Part shown: piece after piece, positions 22,316 through 34,559 of the stretch
Layout of the letters: the number at the start of each line of letters is the position of its first letter
How positions within the stretch are numbered: the stretch's first letter is position 1
Source: Parasponia andersonii
Lineage: Eukaryota > Streptophyta > Magnoliopsida > Rosales > Cannabaceae
Length of the DNA stretch: 64,000 bases
Assembly (NCBI GenBank): GCA_002914805.1
Contig: JXTB01000002.1
Location: 564,132-628,131, forward strand
Direction of reading: 5' to 3'
Program-made: the position numbers and the translations under genes
Notes under the pieces: model-generated
What the model was told of the DNA's origin: nothing
The model's input: only the letters and a program-made list of their open reading frames with translations
The model's database searches: none

Positions 22316-22985
22316 GGATTAATATGACATATTACGGAAGCACAACATAGTATGATAACATGAGCCGATGGACCATATCGGCCCAACGAAATTAAACTTT
22401 TGGCACAACACAACGTGACTAAGAAGAGAGTTATACTTATCACAACGCGAAGTATAATTATACCCAATTTAAATAAGTCATCTTGACATATCATGACATG
22501 TTTGACAATTCTACAACAAACAAAATAATATTTTTGAAAAGAGAAAGTAGTATACATTAGAATGAACAATGAATAGTATGAATAATAGGTTGGGTCTAAT
22601 AAGTGGTAGTAGTCCAATTTTTTCGACTACATAGGAGCCTTAAAGAGGATAGCAGATTTTTTAGAATCCTTAACAAAGTCTCTTATTGCCCTTTAAAAAA
22701 TTTTATTTAAAAAAAAATCTTTTTGTTTGTGTACAAGTATAACTAATATATTGGGTGTATCAATCAAGTGAATCAGATATATGCCTACTCTAGTTAGAGA
22801 CTAATCTTTTTCACTACAAAATTGTACCAAATAACTTGACATGAATTTCAACTATAAAACTTTAAATGTACTACACTCTCAATAAGGTGTAGATGAAAAT
22901 CATGATATGTCATTTGGTACAAATTTTGGTGTAAATTATGAATGTTCTTAGCACAAATTGTTGTTCTTATGGTTTTAAGACCCAA
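22316..22985. other. No supported gene
   Basis: The minus-strand frame overlapping this stretch (22180-22617) begins inside the hAT-like repeat and has no family resemblance. Otherwise the sequence is AT-rich and featureless. Confidence 0.5.
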
Positions 22986-22989
22986 GTTT

Positions 22990-23340
22990 TTATAATTCAA
23001 AAAAGGATGAACTGCAAAAAAGATACTTTCAAGTTTGAGTGTTTTGTAATTTAAAGCTTAAAGTTTGGACTTTGCAAAATAATATCCTAAGATTAAGAAT
23101 TTTTAAAATTAATATCATGTATTGATTTTTTGATCAATTTTAGTAACAAAAAATATCCTCCATAAAAATTAGATTAATCGATATTGTTCTCCTTAATTTT
23201 GAAGTATTATTGTTTTTTATGAGTTAAAGTTATTTAAAAAATCGACTCAGGATATTTATTTTTAGAAATTCTTAATCCGAATACATTATTTTGCGAAATC
23301 CTTTAGAGTTTAAATTGTAGATCACCCAAACTACAATTTT
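22990..23340. mobile_element. MITE family M2, copy 2 (long inverted ends)
   Basis: The left end, TTTGCAAAATAATATCC...GATTAAGAATTTTTAAA (about 23070-23108), is mirrored at the right by TTTAGAAATTCTTAATCC...CATTATTTTGCGAAA (about 23262-23301). This inverted pair extends outward over roughly 90 bases. Long terminal inverted repeats without coding sequence suggest a Mutator-like MITE or foldback element. Confidence 0.55.
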
Positions 23341-24183
23341 TTTTTTTGGGTACTTTATCCATAAAGAAAATGTTATGATAGTAAGTATTGCTTTCAAAAC
23401 GTACCCAATACATACACAAATAATAGTACAAAAAAATTGGGTGAATGAAATAAATTGTTCTAGTTTCTTCTCCTTTTATGTTTTAAAGTGCTTGTTGTTC
23501 TTCAAGTGAGTACCAACCTAAATGGAATATACTAATTATAAGATTATGATATTTCTCCCTTTCTTTTTTTATTTTTTTTAAATTGCTTTAAAGCTTGTTG
23601 AAGTACTTACATTACATGCAATTCAATAGTTTTTTTTTTAAAACAATTTATTTATTTACTTAAAAAAGCATTGATGATGTCTTACGAAAGTTAGCCACCT
23701 TTAGTAATCCTCCTCCTCCCTTTTTTCTTTCGGTGCTTTATATGTTCTCATCTTAGTGGGTGCAAAATAATATCACCCTTTGCATGGTCCTAGAACAATG
23801 GAAACCACCATCTCTAAGTACATTATCAGGTTTTTGAAATGTATGGTTCTATTCATTGGTCTCATGGAGCGGAAAGATTCCCGTCTCCAAAAAGGGGTTT
23901 CATTTTTTTTTTTTTTCTCTTTTCGGGAAACCAATCAAAAGAAAAAGAAATAATGCACTTGGTGTGGTATATAGATTCCATCCCATTTGAAAGTTCTAAA
24001 ATAATTGAAGACAAGTCAAAGTTATAGTCACTCTTCATTAATAATGCCCATTTTCTCTATTTTAGCAACATTAATGTATATATGTTGCCTTAGTTCTTAT
24101 CCTTTCGATTGACAGTCTTTAAAATCATTGAATTTGTCATCAAAAAAAGAAAAAAAAAACAGCAATATATTATGAAGTACTAT
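23341..24183. other. No supported gene
   Basis: T-rich and A-rich runs; no exon, RNA gene or recognisable element up to the CACTA target site. Confidence 0.5.
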
Positions 24184-24204
24184 GATCACTATAAGAAAAA
24201 AGGA

Positions 24205-24725
24205 CTATAGCGACAACATCTATAATATCGATATTTTATTATCGTTTTAGTCCTATATATATAACAACAATACTGAGTTTGTTGTTACTATTGAAGGTCA
24301 ACCATGAATGGTTGACCAAAAATACTATGACAAGGACATGAGATTATCATCGCTATAAAATATATGTAAAAATGCACCCTTATACAGTAACTTATCTATG
24401 GAAAAATAGGTATATTTTAGGGGATTGTGAAAATATCAAAGTCTATAGCGACGACAATTGTCGCCATTATAGAGCTTTTTTAAAAAAAAATTAAATTTTA
24501 AACAAGAATTAATTAATATAAAAAGTTAAAAAAAAGCTATAGCGACAGCGACAACAAGTTATCGTCGCTATAAGTAAATCCGAAAATTTAGACAGGTGAT
24601 TAGTGATCGCCCAAATTTGACCCGAAAAAAAAATTTTAAAATTAAAACAATGTCGTCAAGACTATAACGACGACATTTCAGATTTATAGAGGTGACAAAT
24701 GTCGCTGTTATAGGTCCTGCAACAT
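24205..24725. repeat. CACTA left subterminal repeats
   Basis: Copies of CTATAGCGACGACA-type words, direct and inverted, lie near 24210, 24443, 24465, 24537, 24560, 24659 and 24705. In En/Spm such subterminal motifs are the binding sites of the smaller transposon protein. The paired orientation (for example CGACGACAATTGTCGCC) makes local palindromes. Confidence 0.8.
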
Positions 24726-25965
24726 AAAAACTCACAAATCGTTTTCTTCGTTAGTTTTTCGACATTTACTCACATCTCTCTCTCCAACTATCGAAGACCT
24801 TTCTCTCTACTTATTCTCTCTATATCTTAAGGTAATGCTTCGTCTCTCTCTAACTCTTTCTCTCAGCATAGAGCGACGCCGCTGCCATCCTCCTCCACTG
24901 GCTCACTGACTAGTTTTTTTTCGTTTTATAAATATTTATTTAGAATATTAACAATAATTTTAAGTAATTATTTAGAATATTAAAAATAAGAATTAGATTA
25001 TATTATTTTTAGATTTATATATTTGGTAATAATAGGTTAGTTTTATATAATAGTTAAAAATAATGAGGTTAGATTATTATTAAAATGTGGTTATGTTTAT
25101 ATATTAGTTAAAAATAATAGGTTAGTTTATATTATTTAAATTGTGTGATATAATTTTGTTATATTCGATTTGCAGTATGGTTAGATAATGTACGCTTATT
25201 TTGGATTTGTGATATGGTGAGATTATAATTTTGTTATATTTGATTTGTGGTATGGTTAGATAATGTAGCCTTATTTTGGATTTGTGATATGGTGAGATTA
25301 TTTTATTTTTTGGAATATTGTGAGATTTATTGTTAAATGATATTGTTTTATGGTTAAATTGAATATGTGAGATTAATATTTGTGTGAAAATGATATGAAA
25401 AAATTATATTTGTAAGTAATTATACTTTTGGTATATGTTGTATATTTAAATTTTGACTTATATTAGATTAGATTAGAAATAATAAAATTAGATTCATATG
25501 AATGTTAGATTAGTGATTTAATTTAATAATAAATGATAAAAATAGATTAGAATAAATTTTGTAATTTAATTTGAAATATTATTTAATAATAAAAAATATG
25601 ATCAAAACTAATAAATGATAATAAGAACAATTAAATAAATAAATAAATAATTTAATTTAATAAGATTTAATAATAATACAAAAGATAAATAATAATTAAT
25701 AATAATTATTTAATACTTGTAGACAATAACTTATACATTTTAATTAATGATTAAATATTTAGTAAAACACAATAAAATTAATTAATGAAGTTAGTGAAAT
25801 GATTAATTAAATAAAGCTAGTAATTAATATTTGATAATTAGGATTTGAGTATAAGATAATAATAAATAAAACGAAATTAAAGAGTAACATTAATTATATA
25901 ATTAAATTCAAATAACTAATTTATAATTATATTTTTTTAAAAAGGGTATCAACTCTCTTTTAAGA

Positions 25966-25988
25966 TTAACTACTACTACTACTACTAC

Positions 25989-26024
<36 letters not shown>

Positions 26025-26270
26025 NCTTAAATAATAATAATAATAATACATAAAATAAATAAAATATAATAATAACTATATTATCGCAATAATAGTAATA
26101 ATAATAATAATAGTACATAAAAATAAATAAGCTTAAATAATAATAATAATACAAAAATAAATAAAAGGTAATAATTACTATATTATAATAACAATAATAA
26201 TAATAATAATAATAAATAAACTTCAATAATAACAATAATACATAAAAATAAATAAAAGGTAATAATTAGT
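25966..26270. repeat. (AAT/TAA)n-rich tract
   Basis: ACT-trinucleotides pass into long AAT/ATA repeats with one ambiguous base at 26025, and related runs continue to about 26240. The tract lies inside the CACTA element upstream of the transposase remnant. Tyr/Ile homopolymer frames here are artefacts. Confidence 0.9.
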
Positions 26271-26443
26271 CCTTTAATTCACAAAACTACCCAAAATGTC
26301 CCTAAAATAAGAAATAACAAAAATACTCTTATAATTTCTCAAATACTCGAAATATTTGTACATTGAATAAAATACCCAAAATACCCCAAAAACTACCTAA
26401 TATGATAACTACCTCCGAATTCACAATAATACACGAGAATGGT

Positions 26444-26540
26444 CATCACACATAAACTGGTTTGGAATGTTCTTGATCATCACAGTTAGAATTATACAAT
26501 TGTGATGATCAAGAACATTTCAAACTAGTTGACATGTGAG
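26444..26540. repeat. Short-loop hairpin, about 40-bp arms
   Basis: ATGTTCTTGATCATCACA (about 26467-26484) pairs with TGTGATGATCAAGAACAT (about 26501-26518). Pairing continues outward with few mismatches to CACA-TAAACTGGTTTG and CAAACTAGTTGACATGTG, and the loop is about 16 bases. It resembles a small foldback insert or a pre-miRNA-like stem within the CACTA element. Function not shown. Confidence 0.6.
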
Positions 26541-27015
26541 TATACAACTGTATATATAGTGACTTTAATACATGCATGCATTATTTTAGTCACAAAAGAA
26601 ATTACTTTAAACCTGTTCAGGAGTCGATGAGAGATTATACATCTCAATATCAATTCCTAAATTGTTCTGTTTGGACAATTTGAGATTACATATTATGTGC
26701 TATCATTCACTTATAAAAATTGTTCTTTGGTTGAGTTTCGGTGGTATCTCTCTATGTTCTTTAGGTGTGTATATATATGTATCATACTTAAAGGAACTGT
26801 GGGAAAATGCTGTAAGAATTTTGGCGTAAACAGAACAATATTTGAGTGAATAATGAACCACATAACAAAATAATCTTCAATAAAATAGGGCCTTATCATA
26901 TAGAAGTAGAGTAATAAGGTGGATTTAGGAGATATTATAATTATGCATATAATCTTTGACAATCATTTCTAACTCATTCTGATATCGAACAACAAATAAT
27001 GCAAAAACATATCAG

Positions 27016-30000
27016 TTGACAAGAGTTGGATACATTTGAGAAACTGCTTTTCTAAGGAATATTGGAATGGTGCAATGATATTTCTTAATAGGGCAAAAAA
27101 CTTTTTGAATGACCAAGGAAAAATTCATTATCCATGTAAAGAATATCACAATGTGTTTCATAAGATACTTGATGTGGTGAAGATATATATAATAACTTAT
27201 AGATTCAATATAGTATATACCACTTGGAAATTTTATGAAGAAGTTAATGATATGGACATTCCGCAAAATGAGCTATATGGAGGTAATGATATAGTAAAAG
27301 CGATAGTAAATGTGATAAATGACTTCATAGGTCCACTTACTCATGATTTTGTTCATACTAAGGTGAATATGGATGTAGATGTTGCAATATCATCTTCTAT
27401 GTCTATAGAACAGTATAATGATTTGTTCTCTGAGGTTGAGTCAGAATTGTATCTTGAGTATACACATTTCTTAGCATTGAATTTCTTGGCCAAACTTATA
27501 TATTTGAAAGTAATATATAAGTGGAGTAATAAATCATTTGATAGCCTATTAAAATTACTGAAAGATGTACTTCCAGTAGAGAACAAGCTAGCAGAGTCAC
27601 ACTATGAGGCGAAAAAATGGATGTCTAAGTTGGGATTAAGGTACAAGTCAATTCATATTTGCGAATATGATTGTATTTTATTTTGAAAAGAAAATACAGA
27701 CAAAGAAAATTATCCTGTATGTAGGGTAAGCCGTTGGGTAGATAAAAATACGAAGGGTAAAAAAATACCTCACAAAGTGTTATGGTATTTTCCATTGACA
27801 CTGTAGTTAAAGTGATTGTATGCGTCAAGGCACACTGCAGCAAGTATGAGGTGGCACTGTTCAGGTCATTCTAATGAGGAAGGTATGTTGAAACATCTAG
27901 TTGATAGGGAAGCATAGAAAAATTTTGATCATAAATATCCTGAATGAATGTATGATTGGGATTGGCAGTAGACAGATTCAATATATTTGGCAACATGAGT
28001 TTGTCTTACAGTGTGTGGCTAGTGGTATTAACGACTTATAACTTGTCACTATGACTATGAATGAACGAATGTTATTTCATGATGTCATTGCTAATTCCTA
28101 GTTTTCAATCTCCATAGAAATATATGGATGTTTTTCTGAGGCTATTAATTAAGGACTTGAAATAATTATGAGTTGTCGTGTTAGATACTTGAGATGCCGC
28201 TAGTAATAGCACATTCAAAATGCGAGCTGCACTTTTATGGACTGTTAATGATTTCTTAGCCTATAGTAGTTTATCTTATTGGAGTGGTCAAGGTTACAAA
28301 GCTTGAAGACCAAAACTTATTGTATAGGTTATAGACGTTTCTTGCCGACTAATCATTCAACGAGAAGAAGTAAAGAATTTGATGTGAAACTGGAGATAAG
28401 AAACCCACCTCAGCATTTTAGTAATGAAGATATTTTAGAACAACTGAGATAGTTGCTACATATAAGAACAACTGAGATAGTTCCTACATATATTACCGGG
28501 TAAACATCCAAGTTATGGAGAGGTTAAGAGAAAATATGACAACAACGAACTAAATTGGAGAAAGAAAAATATCTTTTATGTGCTAGATTATTGGTCGTCA
28601 TTATCCTTGAGACACAATCTTGATATTATGCATATTGAGAAGAATGCAGGTAATAGTGTTCCTGGCACAATGTTAGGAATTAAAGGCAAATTAAAAGACA
28701 TGATTAATGCACAACATGATTTAACTGATATAAAAATAAGACCAGAGTTGCATCTGGATGAATCGGGAATTAAGTTGATTAAACCTCATGCATAATACAC
28801 TCTCACTACAGATGAACGACGTTAATTTTGTCAATTTATTAAGTCGGTTTAGTTTTCTGATAACTTTTCTAGTAACCTATGGAGGAATGTACCTGATAAT
28901 GACTTAAAAATAGTTAACCTGAAGTCGCATGATTGTCATGTTATTATGCAACATTTGTTGACTCTTGACATAAGAACTTTTACAAATAAAGAAATATCGT
29001 CGAAAATTATTGAACCCTGTAATTTTTTTCAACAGATATATACTAGGAGTCTGATTAAGAAAAACTAGGAGAATTCTGAAGATGTCATAGTTCTTATTCT
29101 TTACAAGTTTGAATAGATTTTTTCCTCTGCATTTTTTAATATCATGGTTCACTTAGTGATGTATTTTCTCGAAGAAGTATTACTTGGAGGACCTGTTCAC
29201 TTTAGGTAGATGTATTCGTATGAGAGATATATAAAGAATTTGAAGGACTATGTTAGAAATCGAGCACGTTCTAAGGGATCTATTGTTGAAGGTTATATTG
29301 TTGATGAAACATTAATGTTTTGTTCAATGTATTTTTAAGAGATTGAGACAAAATTTAATCGTCCTGATAAGAATGATGATGCTATTGATACCGGTCCGAC
29401 AAAACACTTAAGTGTGTTCCAATCCTAATGTCATCCTATTGGAAGAAAGATTTATGTATCACTTGATACATATCTTTAGAAGAAAGCTTAGTAGTACATA
29501 TTAAACAATTACCCAGAGATCTAAAAGTATTTGGAATAAGCCCTAATAACTAATAAAATATTAAATCATTATGATTATATGACATTATATTAAATTTTTA
29601 TATTTTTCCTATAATATAGTGAACAGAGAAGGGAGCTCTAACATAAAAGTAGGCAAAACCTAGATGAAATACAAAGAAAATAGTTTCCAACTTGGTTTTA
29701 TATGAAGGTACATAACGTATAATCCTAACCTTTGCATATAATAATTGTTTTCATTATTGTCTAATTTATATTTTAATTGAATTAACAGATATATCAATTA
29801 TGTCAAAATAGATCTCTTGAAGTAACTGATGAGTTGTACTAGCATCTGGGCCATATTTTCATGTCTCATCTTATTCTGCATATATTATAAATAGATTTCA
29901 ATTTGTAACTCACACAGGGGATTCTAAATGATTAACTTAAAATAATAGTATATCTGTTCCTGGGACTGATGAGATTATATTTTACAGTCATTTAAAAGAA

Positions 30001-32240
30001 ATTCAAAAGTTCAATTATATGGACACATATTGTGTTGTCTTATTCAAGTGCAAATGATTTGATACCAATCCCAGAAAAAAAAAATAAAAGTAGAAAAAAA
30101 CATAACAAGTATAACTATCAATTCTGAGTGGTATATGTTAGGAATATGCCCTAGAAAGCAGTTTCTTTGTTTGGCATTTTAAACAATGTTTATTGGATTT
30201 AAGTATTATCTATTTGTTATTAATAAATTCCATATTATGTCCCAATTATATACATGTGATGCTTATGTTTTTTATTATGCAAACGTCTAAAAGTTTCCAT
30301 AACTAATAATGAGTAATAAATAATTATTAGTGTGAAGTGTTCACATGTGAGAGACTAAATTCTTTATTTCATTATGTCTAAATTAAAAGTTCACATTCTG
30401 CGAATAAAGATGGAATATTTTATTTTGCCATAGAATGTAATGTTGTCTATTTCAACGGGATTGATGAAGTCTCTAACCATCGAAGTGTCTGACTTCAGAC
30501 AAAAATACTAGTGCGTTATAAGAAAGTTATAAGTGCATTGAACTGGACCAAGTGAAAAGAGAATTTGAGATTAAGTGTCGTAACTCAATATTCTATCTTT
30601 CACTAATCTAGCATTATTGTAAGATTACCTTAATCCTAGTGATTGTCAGACTTGCTTTCATGAGTTTTATTTTTTTGACTTACTAAAGACTAGTTCCGAT
30701 TATATAGTTCGAACTCCGGTATCTTGGAAGATAAGATTTGTGAATTAACGAGAACGCCTTTCATGATTTGGACACCATGCATATAGTGTCATTTTGAGTT
30801 TTTTCAAGGACTTGGATAATAAAAAACCAGGTGCCAGGTATTCACTTTGTGAATTTGATTGTGTTTGTATGAGCATTTACAAACACCGTAGTCAATTATT
30901 ATCCATTAGATGAAAAATGACAACTCAAAGATAAATATGTACTAGAGAGGTAATACGGTAATTTTACTTCACTAGTATGACATTGCATTGGGGGTATATC
31001 TACAAGTATAGTATATGCTAAATGGATCAAGTTAATTAAAGTGTTAATTAGCTTCACAGAAAATATATGATATTTAGTCTAAGAATGCAATATTGGGTCT
31101 ATCGTGGAGTGTCCCAATATTAATGAACAAGGCCCAATCATTATTAAGAATTAATTATAATTATGCGTAGTTGGCCCATTAGAGCTTAGACTATTTGGAT
31201 CCATAAGGTCCCTTGTCTAGCTCACACATAGCCTAATAATTAATTAAATGGTCAGTTGAGCCCAATAAGCTCATTAGGGTTTACATCTCTTTAAATACTT
31301 AAGAGAAAAGTTCTCCTAAGCCTCTCTAAGTGTTCTACATGCCACTCATGTACAGTAACTGTGCTTTTTCATGTGACAGAGAGAAAAAGAGAGAGTGAGA
31401 GAGAACCGAGCTACCGCGGGAGAAATCCCGTGTTCGCTTATGGCTGCCGAGGGAGAGATACCTATGGTTATAGACGTGCAATCAAGGAGAATGAAGAGTG
31501 TCTTCCGGATCGTCCGCTCATCTCTCGTTGGGAATCGAAAAGGTGCCCATAGACCGAATCATTCAACAGCCTCTAGAAAATAGACAGGATGGCTCAATGG
31601 TTATGAAGCGCTTCCAGGTTTTATCTAAACCAAGATCCATGAATTGATTTATGTTAGATCAACGATCCTACATTTTTGTTTTGTAAAATTTTAAGAAAAT
31701 ATTAATATACCTATTCCGTTGCCTTCTTGATTTGTATACAAAACTGTGGAAATCATTTTCGGTAAAATCGTCTTTCAAAATTTTTTAATTTCAGAATTTC
31801 CAGCAGTATAAAGATGAACCATACATACTTGCTTCTCAAGCTAAGTAATTTTTTTATATTGATGATTTTTTGAATGGTCTAAATTAGAGAATTATAGGAG
31901 ACTCAAGTCATCGAGGTGAATAAGATATTCAAGATAATAATACTGAGCCAGTTATTCTACAAGATCATAACTCTTCAAACTTTATCCTAATGGTTGAACT
32001 TGGCAAGCTAGAGTCTATTAGTCATATTCGTGGGAATCAAAGTGAATATGTTCAAAATTCTAATGATGTTATTCATGATATAGAAGAAGATGATTTATTA
32101 ATGATAATAAACTTGACTTTGATGACACAATAGATGATTATATTGAAGACGAAAAAGAATTGGAGATGAGCAATTATGATGAAATTGAACAAGATGAAGA
32201 TGAAGATTATATTGATAGTGATGATGATTAATATGAAAAT
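27016..32240 (+). pseudogene. Decayed TNP2-type CACTA transposase gene
   Basis: The segments read in the order of plant TNP2 proteins. A transposase-associated N-terminal region (27016-27684) contains KSWI, GKIHYPC and KSHYEAKKWMSKLG. The TNP2 core starts at about 27690 with PVCRVSRW, KVLWYFPL and MRWH. It continues at 28210-28360 with MRAALLWTVNDFLAY and at 28500-28800 with YWSSLSLRHNLDIMHIEKN. DUF4218-like sequence follows at 28910-29340 (KSHDCHVIMQ, GGPVHFR, NYVRNRARSKGSI-like). DUF4216-like pieces lie at 29990-30060 and 31800-31860 (YKDEPYILASQAK). Numerous stops and frameshifts break every part, and the expected start codon before KSWI is absent. The open stretch 27036-27686 survives only by chance. 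The 30136-31672 unit interrupts the DUF4216 part. Confidence 0.8.
30136..31672 (+). mobile_element. Nested LTR-like unit (probable solo LTR), about 1.54 kb
   Basis: It begins TGTTAGGAATATGCCCTAG and ends AGATCAACGATCCTACA. The ends form the short inverted pair TGTTAGGA/TCCTACA expected of an LTR. A TTTAAATAC TATA-like box lies near 31292, followed by a GC-richer transcribed-looking region. The unit interrupts the DUF4216-like coding remnant. The direct flanks (GTATA and TTTTT) do not match, so either the target duplication has decayed or the right boundary is off. It holds no gag or pol sequence. Confidence 0.5.
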
Positions 32241-32558
32241 GTTATTAATTATGCATTTTATGATAATATTTGTTACATTGTTAATAAAATATATTTTTAT
32301 GAACATTATTTCTATATGTTTCATATCATATTTATACTATTCATCAATATTATTTAGTTATTGCTATTGTTGGGTCTATTTATCATGGAGAAGTTGAAGA
32401 TAAAGACCCTCTATTAGACCCATTTAGAATTCCTGTTCTATGTCAATCAGGCACAAGAAATATTTTTACTTATCTAAGTAATAAATAAAAATACATGTAT
32501 TTACCGTTTATTTCATTTGATTGATTATTAATACTTTTTTCGATCATTTGTAGTATCG

Positions 32559-34110
32559 ATGAATAAGAGAAAACGTTCAAAGAATAGATCTTTGAACTTA
32601 TAGGAGAAGCCCGATTCCTTGGAGCCAGGTCAACGAATTTCGATCTCGTTTGACAAAACGGGAGCTACACATAGAGTTGTTCAAAAGAATTAGAAGTATT
32701 TTCCACATCTTATTGGGGTGTTCATCAAGAAGAAGATAGAACCTTTTCAAAAGAGTTAGGCAAAGGTTCCTACTGAACAGAAGGAAAAAATAGAGCATGA
32801 TGTCAATGTAATAATTTTTTATTTATTATTATATCCTTGTAATTTATTAAAATTATTTTTGTTAAATATTTTGTTTTTTGATTGTAGAAGTACCTCCAGT
32901 ATAAATATATTAGCGATGACGAGCAACTTTGGGTATTCCAAGGCATTGATCGCACCGCTCAAGACATCTATAAGAACTAGAAGAATGAGCTCAATCAACA
33001 CTTCAAGCTCAATGGCGAGGATAAAAATATTCTTGGCATTCCTTGTGCTCATCATTCTGTTTCTTCCGATATGACTCAAGAGGTTTGGAACAAGTAGGTG
33101 GATTATTTCAGCTTTGAGGAGTTTAGAGTTAGTATTTTCTTTAATTAGTTTTTTACTACATTAATTTTTATAACTATTATATTATTAACTAATGACTTGA
33201 AAATGATAGATTATGTCTAAGAGGAATGCTGGTAATAGGAGACAGATCAAGTATATCAGTAAGTAGGAGCCTAAATCCACTATCGCAAGTATATATGATA
33301 TAATAATCTTCTTACAACTTGTTTATTACTTTATATTTTTTTTATTACTTTTATTTATGTACTTATCTAATTCAATATATAGGGGAATACTGAGATGAAA
33401 GAGATGCAATTGATCACAGAGAACTACCGACAGAGGTATAAAGACCTTATGACTAGCATGTGATTTTCTGAGAAAGTTGAGCGGAATTATGTGAGTAACT
33501 TATAAATTATTTATATTCATTGATTTTCTATTAATTTTATTTTTTTACTAACTTTTTTCCAACTATTTTTAGCATAAGATAGTTGATTCCAATGACTCAG
33601 TTGCAGTCTCAGGCATCTTCATCTACCTCTGGTTCTTCGACATAGTCTGCACTACCTCATATTGATGAGACATTGATTACTGACAAGGTACTTGGTGTTA
33701 GGAGAGGGCATAGGTGAGGAGTTAGTCCGAACCTCAAAGGAGCTGCTAGCACTTCTTCTACAGCAACTTCTCCACCATAGGATCCTCTTGTGCTTGACTC
33801 TAAGTTGCAAGACTTTTTCAGTTAGAAATAGAGTTATTTGGCTACTGTCTACTAGCGTGAAGCAGTTCTCCTAGCACAGCGTGATGCAGAAAGGCAGTAC
33901 TTCAACGAACAACTGCGTTACATGTCTGGCACATTAGTTAGATTCGGCATTCCATATGTCCATTCAACTGCCTACTACTCTTGATATTCTTCTGATACCC
34001 CGCCACCTATATTGCCTCTAAGATTTCGATCTGAACATCCTTTTTCGACATCCGACACTCAAGACAACGTAGATCAAGATGAGACTAATTTGGATAGTTA
34101 GCTAGCTAGA
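32559..34110 (+). pseudogene. Decayed second CACTA gene (plant Ptta/En-Spm transposase-like)
   Basis: A possible start at 32559 (MNKRKRSKNRS) is followed by PGQRISI-type sequence (32620). An apparent exon at 32888-33110 carries YKYISDDEQLWVFQGIDR, and a Lys/Arg/Asn-rich part lies at 33210-33260. After 33390 come MKEMQLITENYR (33397), a LGVRRGHR-type motif (33690) and a Gln/Arg-rich tail ending near 34100. The order fits the Transposase_24 (Ptta/En/Spm) family, which accompanies TNP2 in plant CACTA elements. Stops occur in nearly every segment, and short AT-rich introns separate them. Confidence 0.6.
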
Positions 34111-34199
34111 TAGTTCAATTTTTTTTGTTGAATACTTTTATTAAATTTTTATTTTATGTGTATTTTTNTTTAATAATTTAATTATTTAATTATTTAAAA

Positions 34200-34556
34200 A
34201 AATTAAAACATCTATAGCAACGACATTGTCATCACTATAAACTTTTGAATTTAGTTAGGGACAACTAATGTTGGCACTATAACTATATTTAAATATATAT
34301 ATATATATATTCTAAAAATATATCTATAGCGACAACATATTTTGGTGCTATAGTGACAAATGACGGCCGCCATTGTCATTTTTTAGCCATCATTCGACGA
34401 CATTTTAATAACGATATATGTTATCGCGATAGTGGACTATTCTAACGACAAATTTTGTCGTCACTATAAAAGATATATACCGACGACTAATTAACAATGA
34501 TATTGTCGTCGCTATAGAGCTATAACGACAACTTTTTGCTCTATATTCCTGTGGTG
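34200..34556. repeat. CACTA right subterminal repeats
   Basis: CTATAGCGACAACA and TTGTCGTCACTATA words occur near 34213, 34235, 34325, 34355, 34440, 34458, 34487 and 34505-34535, mirroring the left side. Confidence 0.8.
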
Positions 34557-34559
34557 GAT

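Larger units (their letters stand above)
24187..34556 (+). mobile_element. CACTA (En/Spm) DNA transposon, 10.37 kb, decayed
   Basis: The left terminus CACTATAAGAAAAAAGGACT and the right terminus, whose complement is CACCACAGGAATATAG, are imperfect inverted repeats. GAT occurs immediately outside both ends (24184-24186 and 34557-34559), giving the 3-bp target duplication expected for CACTA elements. Subterminal zones are full of CTATAGCGACGACA words in both orientations. Inside are remnants of a TNP2 transposase gene (27.0-32.2 kb) and of a second transposase-type gene (32.6-34.1 kb), both on the plus strand and broken by many stops. The right TIR reads CACCA instead of CACTA. A nested LTR-like unit sits at 30136-31672. 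The element is presumably immobile on its own. Confidence 0.9.

Noticed and set aside
25966..26235. Tyr/Ile-rich 89-codon minus-strand frame
   Set aside because: Pure AAT/ATA repeat containing an N.
31361..31583. Two overlapping plus-strand frames of about 60 codons
   Set aside because: They sit in the GC-richer transcribed-like part of the nested LTR-like unit and begin in a GA-rich tract.
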